64,000 nt of DNA from JAWVFM01 sp963739355 (GTDB lineage: Bacteria; Actinomycetota; Thermoleophilia; Solirubrobacterales; 70-9): the NCBI GenBank assembly GCA_963739355.1, contig CAVUAD010000001.1:372001-436000 (forward strand). The letters run 5' to 3'. A program made the position numbers and the translations under genes. The first letter of the stretch is position 1, and every line of letters starts with the position of its first letter. Positions 55,715-64,000 of this stretch are shown piece after piece. The notes under the pieces are model-generated. The model did no database searches. It saw only the letters and a program-made list of their open reading frames with translations, and was not told the origin of the DNA.

Positions 55715-56912
55715 ATGCTCCGCCTGCGAATCGCGATCGTCACGGACATCTTCCCGACGCTCTCCGAGACGTTCGTGGCCAACGAGGTGCGCGAGCTCCG
55801 GCGGCAGGGCCACGAGGTCGTGATCGAGGCCACCGCGCGCCCGCCGGAGGCCAGCCTGGACCGGGACTCGGAGCTCGAGGCGAGCTTCCTCGTCGACGAC
55901 CCGCTGGCGGCCAAGCCGCCCGCCCTGGCGCGCCTGCTCGCGCGCCACCCGGTGTCGTCCATCCGCGACGCGGCAAGCCGCCGGCGCTGGCGCGAGGAGG
56001 AGCCGGTGCGGGGCCTGCGTGCGCTCGGGCTGCGCGCCCGGCGCCTGCATGCGGCGCGCGTGGACCATCTGCACGTCCACTTCGCCGCCGGCGCGGCCCT
56101 CGACTCCATGCGTCTCGCGGCGATCCTCGGCGTTCCCTACAGCGTCACGGCCCACGCATACGAGATCTTCGCGTCGCCCGCCAACCTCGCGGAGAAGCTC
56201 CAGCGCGCGGCTTTCGTCACGAGCGGCTGCGAGTACAACGTCCGCCACCTGCGCGAGGTGGCGGGGGAGGAGGCCGGTGGACGCATCCACGAGATCGTCA
56301 TGGGGGTCGACAGCGACCTGTTTCGGCGCTCTCGCCCCTATCCGGGCACCCGGCGCGTCGTCGCGGTTGGCCGGCTGGTCGAGAAGAAGGGCTTCGCGGT
56401 GCTCGTCGACGCCGTGGCCAGGACTCGAGCCGGGCGAGCTCGACGGCCTCACGATCGTCGGCGACGGCCCGCTGCGAGACGCTCTCGAGGCCCAGGTCCG
56501 GAGCCTCGGGGTCTCGGAGCGCGTCGAGCTGGTGGGCTCGAGGTCTCCCGCGGAGATTCGCGCCGAGCTCGAGCGGGCCGACGTGCTCGCGATGCCGTGC
56601 GTGGTGGCCGCGGACGGCGACCGCGACTCGATGCCGGTCGTCGTGAAGGAGGCGCTGTCGATGGAGGTCCCGGTCGTCGCTAGCGACGAGGTCGGCCTGC
56701 CCGAGCTGGTCCGGCCCGAGTTCGGCCGCCTGGCGCCTCCCGGAGACGCCGGCGCCCTGGCCGAGAACCTGCGCGAGCTGCTCGCCCTGCCCGCGGGCGC
56801 CCGCGCCGAGATGGGCAGCGCCGGTCGCGCCTGGGTCCGCGAGCACTGCGACCTGCGTCTGGAGACGCAGCGGCTCGCCGCGCTGATCGAGGGGGCCGTC
56901 AGGCGCGCATGA
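55715..56912 (+). CDS. Glycosyltransferase family 4 (colanic-acid type), one frameshift
   Basis: It starts with ATG at 55715: RIAIVTDIFPTLSETFVANE, VDHLHVHFAAGAALDSMRLA, SVTAHAYEIFASPANLAEK and RRVVAVGRLVEKKGFAVLVD. A shift near 56425 leads to EPGELDGLTIVGDGPLRDAL, MPCVVAADGDRDSMPVVVKE (donor-site E) and VPVVASDEVGLPELV. The 'FPTLSETFV' N-terminus with 'MPVVVKEALSMEVPVV' is typical of WcaL/AmsK-like enzymes. The sugar is unknown. It converges on the second ChbG gene. Confidence 0.85.
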
Positions 56913-56929
56913 GCTCGCGGTAGCGCGCG

Positions 56930-57694
56930 CTACCCCTTGCCGCCGGGGGAAATCAGGCGCGGCGGCTTGCATCCCGTCGATGCGCCCTCAACGAGGTCAA
57001 GCCAGCCGGCGGAGAGCAAGACGCGGCGCTCATCGTGCATGCCCGGATGAACCATGACCTCCACGTCTTCATGGGCTGCGTCTGCAACGACGCCCTCGAT
57101 CCCGACGCCACCCAGGTCAGGATGGATGTCCCGTATCGAGACGAAGCGCGCCGGCGAGTCGAACCGGTGCGCGATCCATCCGTTGATCAGGCGACGGTAC
57201 GCCCGGTTTGCGAAGGGTCGCTCGCCTCGCTTGAACGTCTCGGATCGACGAAGGGACCGGACTCTCCCCAGCGCCCTGGCGCCCAGGACCGTTGGATAGA
57301 TCTGGACGTGCTGGTGTCCATCCGCGTGAATTGGCTCGGCCCCGTAGAGCCGCTGGAACTCGTCGATCTGGTCGACGATGCAAGCATCGAGCGAGCGGGA
57401 TCGGAGCGGATCGAAGATGAATCGGCGCCACCCGGCGCGTGCGAAATATGCAGCCGCCTCTCTTTGTCGCTCACGTACCGCATACGGGGCCTTCGCATCC
57501 GTGAATTCGGTGGTCAGATTCACGTGGAGACCAAGCGGCAGGCGAGCGCTCTTCGCGAGGGCCGCTGCTCGGGCGCTGTCCTCCATGTGCACCATTGCCG
57601 AGCAGCAGGTAATGGCCCCATACCCCCAGCATTCGAGAATTGCATCCGTGATGTCGGGCCTCAAACCCCAGTCGTCGGCGTTAATCGTCAGCAT
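56930..57694 (-). CDS. ChbG/YdjC-like carbohydrate deacetylase, copy 2
   Basis: 254 residues from the ATG at 57694. TINADDWGLRPDITDAI, GLHVNLTTEF, HADGHQHVQIYP and VEVMVHPGMHDE match copy 1 (47735-48490) throughout; the proteins can be aligned without gaps for almost the whole length. Deacetylation of an N-acetyl sugar is the family role. It lies 17 bases from the end of the GT4 gene on the other strand and may be last in the minus-strand group 59786-56930. Confidence 0.9.
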   Translation of the reverse strand: MLTINADDWGLRPDITDAILECWGYGAITCCSAMVHMEDSARAAALAKSARLPLGLHVNLTTEFTDAKAPYAVRERQREAAAYFARAGWRRFIFDPLRSRSLDACIVDQIDEFQRLYGAEPIHADGHQHVQIYPTVLGARALGRVRSLRRSETFKRGERPFANRAYRRLINGWIAHRFDSPARFVSIRDIHPDLGGVGIEGVVADAAHEDVEVMVHPGMHDERRVLLSAGWLDLVEGASTGCKPPRLISPGGKG

Positions 57695-57721
57695 CGCCCG
57701 TCACTCCCCAGGCAAGGTCCC

Positions 57722-58820
57722 TCAGGCGAGCATGAGCTCGCGGTAGAGCGCCTCGTGCTGCGCGGCGGTTTGCTCGAGCGAGAAGTCCGCGGCGCGGGCG
57801 CGGCAGGCCTCCGAGGTCGCGGCGTCCTCGGCGAGCTCGAGAGTCTCGATCAGCGCCCGCTCGAGCCCGCGTTCGTCACCGTCGAACAGGCGGCCGACCT
57901 CCGGGCGGTCGATCACCTCGGGGATCGCACCGTGCCGCGCCCCGACCACGGGCGTGCCGCAGGCCAGCGACTCCACGAGCACCAGGCCGAACGCCTCGTG
58001 CTCCGAGCAGAGCGCCGAGACCCAGGCGGACCGAAGCATCTCGGCGCTCACGTCCCGGTCGCCCGGAAACAGCCGGACGCCGGGGATGGCGCCGAGCTCG
58101 GCCGCCAGGCCTTCGCTTCGCGGGCGAACGAGGTGGAGCTCCGCGTCGGGCCGCTGCCTGCCGGACGCGCTCGAACGCCGCGGCGAGCAGCGGCACCCGC
58201 TTGCGGGGGTCGTCGGGCGTCGCCACGCACGCGATGGTCGGCGCCTCCGACCGGGTGCCGGGAGCGAAGCTGCGGAGATCCACGCCGGGATAGATGACGC
58301 GCGACTCCACGCCGAGCCACCGCCACATGCCCTCGCGCGCGGCCTCGCTGATGACGACGACGGCGTCGGAGGTGGTGGTGATCTCCTCGAGGATGCGCAG
58401 GCGCAGGCGAAGGTTCGAGATGTTCCGCCGCTGCGGGATGCCGGTGGAGGTGAAGACGGCGACTCGTCCGGTGCGCCTGGACCACCGGCAGGCGGCCAGC
58501 CCGTCGGTGAGGAACAGGGCGTGCGCGACGTCGTCGGACCCCCGGCGCAGGGAGGCGTACGTGAACGGGACGTGCGTGAGGTTCTCCTGGATGTTCCGCA
58601 GCCGAAGTGGCGCGTCGGGCGGCCGCCAGTGGCGGGTGACCGGCACCCCGTCCTCGACGGTGCGCCCGGGCCGCCCGGGATGGCTCGTGATGATCCTGGG
58701 CCGCTGGCCGCGGTCTCGCAGGCCGATTGCCAGGTCATGGAGAAGTCGCTCGTTGCCTCTCCTCACCTCCGGCCAGTAGGCGAAGTTGAGGAGGGCGACC
58801 GCGAGGGGGCGCTCGCTCAC
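57722..58820 (-). CDS. Glycosyltransferase family 4, one frameshift
   Basis: The GTG at 58820 overlaps the upstream GT2 stop (GTGA). LAVALLNFAYWPEVRRGNER, RIITSHPGRPGRTVEDGVP, EEITTTSDAVVVISEAAREG and APTIACVATPDDPRKRVPLL read in one frame. A shift near 58160 leads to PDAELHLVRPRSEGLAAELG, ALCSEHEAFGLVLVESLACG (donor-site E-x7-E) and TPVVGARHGAIPEVI. A retaining transferase in a four-base-overlap operon with the GT2 gene. Confidence 0.85.
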
Positions 58821-59786
58821 AGCACGAGGGTGCGGTAGCGAGCGCTGCCCTTCGCCAGCGCCGCGACCTCCATGCCGTCGGCCACGATCCGCCCCGGCAG
58901 CTCGACGGTGCTCGCCAGGCGAGCCCGCTTCCCGGGGCCGCGCGCGTTCACCGCGGACCGAGGTAGGGGAGCGCCAGCAGGAGCCCGAGTCGGTGCCTCC
59001 TGGCAACCAGCGACGCCGGTCGCCGCAAGGCAAAGCTCGAAGTTCGACCTCCGCCAGAAGATCCCCAGCGTGTGGCGGCGGCGAAGCTGCGGGTGGCGGC
59101 GGACGACGTCGGGCACGTGCTGCCAGCGGAAGTTGAGCCGGATGACCGCGGGCAGCGAGTAGGACTCGACCGAGTGGAAGACGAGCGCCTCCTTCGCTCC
59201 GACGTAGTCCGCGCCGAGCTCGCCCGCTCTGAGCGCCAGGTCGAGGTCCTCGCCCACCGCGACGAGGGTCTCGTCGAAGCCGCCCAGTCGCTCGAGCAGC
59301 TCCCGCGGGTAGGCGATGTTGCAGGTCTGCGCGAACTCGCCCGGCGGGTCGATGTGGAGCGAGCGGTGATGAGGGGCGGCGAAGACGCGGATCTCGAGGG
59401 GCTCGGGGCGCGTCCTCCCCTGCACCACAGCGCCCGGCGCGGCGCTCGCGCCCTTGAGGACCGCCTCGAGCCAGCCCGCCTCCGGCCGGCAATCGTCGTC
59501 GGTGAAGGCGACGAGCGGCGCGCGTGCGGCCCGCCAGCCCAGGTTGCGCTGCCGTGCGGCGTTGCCGGTGCCGGGCGGGATGCCGATCTCGCGCAGCGAT
59601 CCCGCTCTTCGTCAGCGGGTGGCCGTCGAAGAGCTCGCGACGCTCGGTTTCTGCGTAGTCGTGGACCACGATGACCTCGAACCGCTCGCGATCGAGCGTC
59701 TGCTCCTCCAGGGCGTTCAGCAGCCAGCGCAGGCGCAGGCGCCGGCCGTGGGAGGGGATGACCACGCTGACGTCGATCGTGCCCAT
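58817..59786 (-). CDS. Glycosyltransferase family 2, several frameshifts
   Basis: TIDVSVVIPSHGRRLRLRWL, FEVIVVHDYAETERRELF, then a shift near 59605 to PLVAFTDDDCRPEAGWLEA (DXD), VVQGRTRPEPLEIRVF, CNIAYPRELLERLGGFDE and EDLDLALRAGELGADYVG. Compensating shifts near 58940-59000 hide RRHRLGLLLALPYLGPR; the end ELPGRIVADGMEVAALAKG is in the main frame. This is the branch of GT2 with C-terminal 'RRR...ALPY' helices. It is paired with the GT4 gene by a GTGA overlap. Confidence 0.78.
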
Positions 59787-59845
59787 GGCGGTGGGAGGAT
59801 CGCAGGAACGATGTGCCGTCGCGGCAGGCGCTAGCCTCGCTCCCG

Positions 59846-60794
59846 ATGGCGGAGCCGCGGGTCAGCGTTGTCGTTCCGGCGCTGAACTCCGCCGCGACGC
59901 TCGAGCGCACCCTCGCGGCCCTCGCGGCCCAGGAGCTCGACGGCGAGTGGGAGACCATCGTCGTGGACGACGGCTCGAGCGACGAGACGCTCGCCGTCGC
60001 TCGGGCCGCTCCGGGTCGCGTGACCGTGCTGGAGGGGAAGCGCTGCGGCGCCGCGACGGCCCGCAACCTCGGCGTCGCCGCGGCCGCGGCGCCGGTCATC
60101 GCCTTCACGGACGCCGACTGCTTTCCCGCGCCGGACTGGCTGTCGCGCGGCCTCGCCGCCATCTCCGGGGCCGACCTCGTGCAGGGGCGGGTCATCCCGG
60201 ACGAGACGGCCGCGCGAGGGCCCTTCGACCGCACGATCTGGGTCCTCGCCGAGAGCGGCTATTACGAGACGGCGAACCTGTTCGTCACGCGCGAGCTGTT
60301 CGACCGCATCGGCGGCTTCGAGGACTGGCTGGACGTCGGCGGGGCGAAGCTGATGGCCGAGGACGTCTGGTTCGGCTGGCGCGCGGTTCGCTCAGGCGCC
60401 CGCACCGACGTTCGCGCACGACGCGCTGGTCCACCACGCGGTCTTCCCGCGCGGCCCGGCCGGCTTCATCGAGGAGCGCCTGCGCCTTCGGTACTTCCCG
60501 GCGATCGCCCGCAAGATTCCCGAGTTCCGCCGCCGCCCGCTGTTCGCGCGCGTCTTCCTCAGCCGCAGGTCGGCGGAGCTGGATCTGGCCGTGGTCGGCG
60601 CGGCGCTTGCGATCCGGACGCGGAGGCCGGCCTTCCTGCTCGCCGCGCTGCCGTACGCACGCACGGCCGCCGGCGAGGCGCGCCCGTATCGGCGACGCGC
60701 GCCGCTGGTTGCCGGCGTTCGGGTCGCCGCCGACCTCGTGGGCGCCGCGGCGCTCGCCGCCGGAAGCGCGCGGCACCGCTCCCTGGTGATCTGA
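59846..60794 (+). CDS. Glycosyltransferase family 2, one frameshift
   Basis: ATG at 59846. RVSVVVPALNSAATLERTLA, ETIVVDDGSSDETLAVAR, AATARNLGVAAAAAPVIAFT with DADCFPAPDWL (DXD), and LMAEDVWFGWRAVRSGA (acceptor ED). A shift near 60405 leads to PTFAHDALVHHAVFPRGPAG and IARKIPEFRRRPLFARVFLS. Hydrophobic C-terminal helices are followed by VAADLVGAAALAAGSARHRS. Same branch as the divergent GT2 gene at 58817-59786. Confidence 0.83.
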
Positions 60795-60849
60795 GCGCTC
60801 TTACCGGCACGATCTGAGCAGGCCTCGCGTATCGTCCGCACGGGGTTTC

Positions 60850-62512
60850 ATGGACGAACCGGGTAAAGAAGGGCTGCCGGAGGGGCCGCCCTGGGTAGAT
60901 CAGCCGGACGACGAGGCTCCGTTGGAGCCGATGGAGGCGTCCGCGGGCCAGGGCGGGCCGACCGCGCAGGTCGACTCGCCGACGCTGATCGCCGAGCGCG
61001 AGATCGACACCGGCGGCCGGAACCTGCGCCAGCACGCCGCGCGGGGCACCCTCGTCAACTCGGCGTTCAACGTGGGGCTGGCTGGGGTCGGCCTCCTCCA
61101 GCGGGTCGTGATCGTCGCCTTCCTCACGCGCAGCGAGTTCGGGCTGTGGGGGATCATCGCCTCGACGCTGATCACGCTCTCCTGGCTGAAGCAGCTGGGA
61201 ATCGCCGACAAGTACATCCAGCAGGCCGAGCCCGACCAGGAGGCCGCCTTCCAGAAGGCCTTCACGCTGGAGCTCCTCGTCTCGCTTGCGTTCTTCGGGT
61301 TCGTCGTGCTGGCGTTGCCGGTCTACGCGCTTGCCTACGGGCGGCCCGAGATGCTTCTGCCCGGGCTCGTCGTCGCCACCGCGGTCCCGATCAGCGCGTT
61401 CGAGACGCCGGCCTGGATCCCCTACCGCCGGATGCAGTTCGCGCGGCAGCGGGTGCTCACCTCGGTCGACCCGCTCGTGGCCCTCGTGGTCACCATCGTG
61501 CTGGGCGTGCTCGGCGCCGGGGTCTGGTGCCTGGTCATCGGAGTCGTTTCCGGGAGCATCGCGGGCGGCCTCGTCGCGACGCTCAGCTCTCCGTACCCGA
61601 TGCGCCTGCGCTTCGATCGCAGCACGTTCAGGGGCTACGTGAGCTTCTCGTGGCCGCTGATGGGCCTGGGAGTCAGCAACCTGGTCGTCGTGCAGGGAAC
61701 GCTGCTCATCGCGAACCGCACCGTCGGCCTCGCGGGCCTGGGGGCGATCGGCCTGGCGGGCTCGATCGCAAGCTTCGCGGACCGCGTCGACGGGATCATC
61801 GGCCAGACCCTCTACCCGGCCATGTGCGCGGTCGCCGACCGGGTCGAGCTGCTGCACGAGGTCTTCGTTAAGTCCAATCGGGTCACGCTGATGTGGGGAA
61901 TGCCCTTCGGCGTAGGGCTGGCCCTGTTCGCCAACGACCTCGTGACGTACGTATTCGGCGAGCACTGGCGACCTGCCGTCGGCCTCTTGGCGGCGATCGG
62001 GCTGATCGCCGGCTTCACGCAGGTCGCCTACAACTGGTCCCTCTTCATGCGCGCCGTCAACGACACGAAGCCGATCTTCCAGGCGGCGCTCATCAACGTC
62101 GGGATCTTCTTCGTGGTCATGGTTCCGGCGCTGCTCACCCTCGGGCTGGCCGGCTACCCGGTGGGCCTCGGCGTGTCCGTCGCGGTCCAGATCTTCGTCC
62201 GCGGCCACTTCCTCGGCCGGCTCTTCTCGGGGTTCACCGTCCTGCCGCACCTCTTCAGGGCCGTCGCCCCCAGCGTCCCGGCCGCGGGACTGGTGCTCCT
62301 GGTCCGGCTGCTCGCCGGCGGGGAAGACAGCCTGGCCCAGGCGCTCACCGAGTTCGCGCTCTACATAGCTGCGACGCTGGCCTTCACGATACCTGTTCGA
62401 GCGCCGGCTCGTGAGCGAGCTGGTGGGCTACGTCCGGGGCCGGGCCGACGGCCGGTCGGTTCTGACGGGCACAGCTTCCGCCCAACCGAGCGGCCAGGCA
62501 TCGCACGCCTGA
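60850..62512 (+). CDS. Lipopolysaccharide-type flippase (Wzx/WzxC-like), one frameshift at the 3' end
   Basis: A polar N-terminus (about 60 residues) precedes LRQHAARGTLVNSAFNVGLA and LTRSEFGLWGIIASTLITLS. About 13 helices follow, with AGLGAIGLAGSIASFADRVD and IIGQTLYPAMCAVADRVELL, as in WzxC/TuaB-like flippases. Near 62390 a shift leads from LAFTI into YLFERRLVSELVGYVRGRAD, ending at TGA 62510-62512; in the given frame the tail has no membrane character. It would export the second polysaccharide's lipid-linked units. Confidence 0.88.
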
Positions 62513-62530
62513 CCCGCAACCGCCGCCGGC

Positions 62531-63280
62531 TTATGCCTGCTGGTCGGAGGCGTCCAGGGTTCTGACGACCTTCGCGGGGTTCCCGGCGATCAGGGACGCG
62601 TCGGGGTAGTCCCCGCCGCGGACCACGGCGTTGGCACCGACGACGGCGTTGCGGCCGATCCTCGCGCCCCGGAGGATCACGGCGTTGATCGCCATCATCG
62701 AGTTTCGCCCGATCGACACCGGTGTCGTAGCGATGGGCTTCCGCATGTAGTGGACGTCGTCGCCGGTGAAGGTGTGCTCCAAGTCGATGATGCTCACGCG
62801 CTCGCCGGTTCCCACGCAGTCGTCCAGCGTGATTGCCTCTGAGCAGTGGACGGCCGCATGCGGGCCAAGGGTGACGTCGTCGCCGGCTGACAGCCGACCG
62901 TCGCTCTTCAGCCAGACCCCGTCCTTGATCACGCACCGGCGCCCGAAGTGCACCGTTCCCGAGCGCAGAAGCACGCGCACCGCGTCCATGACCTCCGTCC
63001 GGTCGCCTAGTTCGAGGACGTTGTCGCCATGGGCCGACACGTCGAGGGTGAATCCACGGCCTATCCGCACGTCTCTTCCGAGTCGCAGCACGAAGACCCC
63101 AGAGCCGTGGCCGAGCGCGACCGCGTTGACCTTTGGCCCTCCCGCGAGAACCGCGCCGTAGGGGGCCTCGACCTTCAGCCTGCCGCCGCCGCGCCTCATC
63201 TGGACCCGCGCGCGCAGGGCCCAGGCCTCGAACCGAAGTCGACGCCAAAGCGTTCTCAGGCCCCGGGCCGCCCCTCTCAT
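62531..63280 (-). CDS. Hexapeptide-repeat acetyltransferase (left-handed beta-helix)
   Basis: 249 residues. Repeats of the [LIV]-G-x4 type run from about 95 to 235: DDVTLGPHAAVHCSEAITLD, RVSIIDLEHTFTGDD, IGRNSMMAINAVILRGARIG and RNAVVGANAVVRGGDYPDAS with the end LIAGNPAKVVRTL, typical of WcaF/VatD-like O-acetyltransferases. His in DLEHTF may be catalytic. Its ATG overlaps the upstream glycosyltransferase stop (ATGA, 63277-63280), so it is the third gene of a tightly coupled minus-strand operon. Confidence 0.9.
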   Translation of the reverse strand: MRGAARGLRTLWRRLRFEAWALRARVQMRRGGGRLKVEAPYGAVLAGGPKVNAVALGHGSGVFVLRLGRDVRIGRGFTLDVSAHGDNVLELGDRTEVMDAVRVLLRSGTVHFGRRCVIKDGVWLKSDGRLSAGDDVTLGPHAAVHCSEAITLDDCVGTGERVSIIDLEHTFTGDDVHYMRKPIATTPVSIGRNSMMAINAVILRGARIGRNAVVGANAVVRGGDYPDASLIAGNPAKVVRTLDASDQQA

Positions 63281-63771
63281 CGGTGAGATGGTGAACGATC
63301 GGGGTCCCCGCCGGCCGCGAGAATCGCGTGACGGACGAGCTTGGCGGGCTTCGTGCGCGGCTCCGCCGGCGTCTGTCTAGCCGCTTCGAGGACGGCCGGC
63401 AGCTCCTCGCGGCTGAGGCACGCGAGGATGTATCCGGCGCCCGCGAGCTCCGCGCTGATCTCCAGCTGGTGGTCGTCGACGTGCTCGCCGTGGTCGTGAA
63501 GCCGCGGGATCGCGACCGGCCTGATTCCCAGGGACAGCGCGGTCATCAGGGACCCCACGCCCCCATGGCAGACCACGACGTCCGCCGCCCGCATCGCCGC
63601 CGTCAGCTCGTCATAGGAGAGGCTCGCGTGCCACTCCACTCCGGGCTCCTCGAGGCGGGGAGGCGTCGCGCCGTGCTGGACGACGAGCCGCTCGTCGCCG
63701 CGGGCGGCGAGGAGCCAGTCGAGCGCCCGGTCGAACGGCTCCGGGTGGGTTCCGAGCGTGCACAGGATCAC
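63277..63771 (-). CDS. Alg13/PssE-like glycosyltransferase subunit (GT28 C-terminal domain)
   Basis: 164 residues from the GTG at 63771, which overlaps the upstream stop as GTGA; GAGG lies nine bases before it. VILCTLGTHPEPFDRALDWL, the acceptor or donor loop DVVVCHGGVGSLMTALSLGI and IPRLHDHGEHVDDHQLEISA are the GT28 C-terminal (MurG/Alg13-type) UDP-sugar-binding domain. It occurs alone here, with the membrane-anchored partner encoded just upstream, as in the PssD/PssE and Alg14/Alg13 pairs. Confidence 0.9.
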   Translation of the reverse strand: MILCTLGTHPEPFDRALDWLLAARGDERLVVQHGATPPRLEEPGVEWHASLSYDELTAAMRAADVVVCHGGVGSLMTALSLGIRPVAIPRLHDHGEHVDDHQLEISAELAGAGYILACLSREELPAVLEAARQTPAEPRTKPAKLVRHAILAAGGDPDRSPSHR

Positions 63772-64000
63772 AGGAGCGCGCCTCGGAACGTGGCCTTGCG
63801 GTAGTGGCGCGCGACGGCGGGCCATTGCACGAAGAAGTCGTGCGCCACCGGGTGGACGAGGCGGCCGGTCAGCGAGGGGCCGCTGACGCGGGCGAAGCTC
63901 TCGATGTAGACGATCCGCGCTCCCGTCAGCCGCCCGAGCCAGCAGAACGGCACCGCCACGCCCGCGCCCGTGGTGAGCACCGCTCGAGGACGCAGCCTCA
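63768..64000 (-). CDS. Alg14/PssD-like glycosyltransferase subunit, C-terminal part (cut by window edge)
   Basis: The frame is open to the right edge. RAVLTTGAGVAVPFCWLGRL, GARIVYIESFARVSGPSLTG and DFFVQWPAVARHYRKATF are the end of an Alg14-like protein (TTGAGVAVP and IES-R motifs). These anchor the Alg13-like partner at the membrane and form the acceptor half of the enzyme. The 5' part lies outside the window. Confidence 0.85.
   Translation of the reverse strand, partial: RLRPRAVLTTGAGVAVPFCWLGRLTGARIVYIESFARVSGPSLTGRLVHPVAHDFFVQWPAVARHYRKATFRGALL

Noticed and set aside
60559..62250. A 563-codon minus-strand frame opposite the second flippase
   Set aside because: Low-complexity, charged and motif-free. 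The plus strand encodes a clear multi-helix flippase over the same bases.

Overview
The window is high-GC actinobacterial DNA. Gene content and order (topA-tmk-holB with an archaeal-looking TopA, an HrdB-like sigma factor, FolE2/MptA, DUF6421) suggest Thermoleophilia/Solirubrobacterales. That placement is an inference from gene content, not a phylogeny.

1-32.6 kb is a mostly housekeeping part with some unusual genes. From the left: a secreted glycoside hydrolase (cut by the window edge) and a secreted subtilase; a SARP-type regulator with an FHA domain that abuts, stop to stop, a Ser/Thr kinase whose outside domain resembles a glycoside hydrolase; a collagen-like protein; topA, tmk, holB, a two-component histidine kinase and its OmpR-type regulator; tRNA-Thr(CGT); glycosyltransferases; an acyl-CoA thioesterase; an Fe-S uracil-DNA glycosylase; an ACT-domain malic enzyme; pgsA; a PQQ-type sugar dehydrogenase; folE2; the main-type sigma factor; a small AbrB-like gene and an odd tRNA-Tyr; Lrp/AsnC and DUF6421; an acyltransferase; two asparagine-synthetase-like genes facing each other (one without the glutaminase cysteine); and an SDR.

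32.6-45.9 kb is an exopolysaccharide island with visibly lower GC and relaxed codon use. It holds an initiating glycosylphosphotransferase, a PslG-like secreted hydrolase, GT2, a sulfotransferase, GT4, an O-antigen-ligase/Wzy-like polymerase, a Wzz/Wzc-type tyrosine kinase, a flippase and a polysaccharide deacetylase. Broken GT4 pieces lie near both ends.

45.9-64 kb returns to high GC with a threonine aldolase, then a second surface-polysaccharide locus: two acyltransferases, several GT2 and GT4 enzymes, a second glycosylphosphotransferase, an alkaline-phosphatase-fold enzyme, a methyltransferase, two ChbG/YdjC deacetylases, a second flippase, a hexapeptide acetyltransferase and an Alg13/Alg14-like split glycosyltransferase. 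Part of it is duplicated: a truncated copy of the phosphatase-fold gene, a transposase remnant and a second ChbG gene lie at 47.0-48.5 kb.

Many genes, above all between 49.7 and 62.4 kb, are interrupted by single-base shifts although the protein continues cleanly in another frame. These look more like sequence errors than decay, and they are annotated as single genes with the shift noted. Several genes appear to be leaderless (TAnnnT box six bases before the start codon), and two genes have only CTG as a plausible start. No CRISPR array, rRNA or intact insertion sequence was seen.
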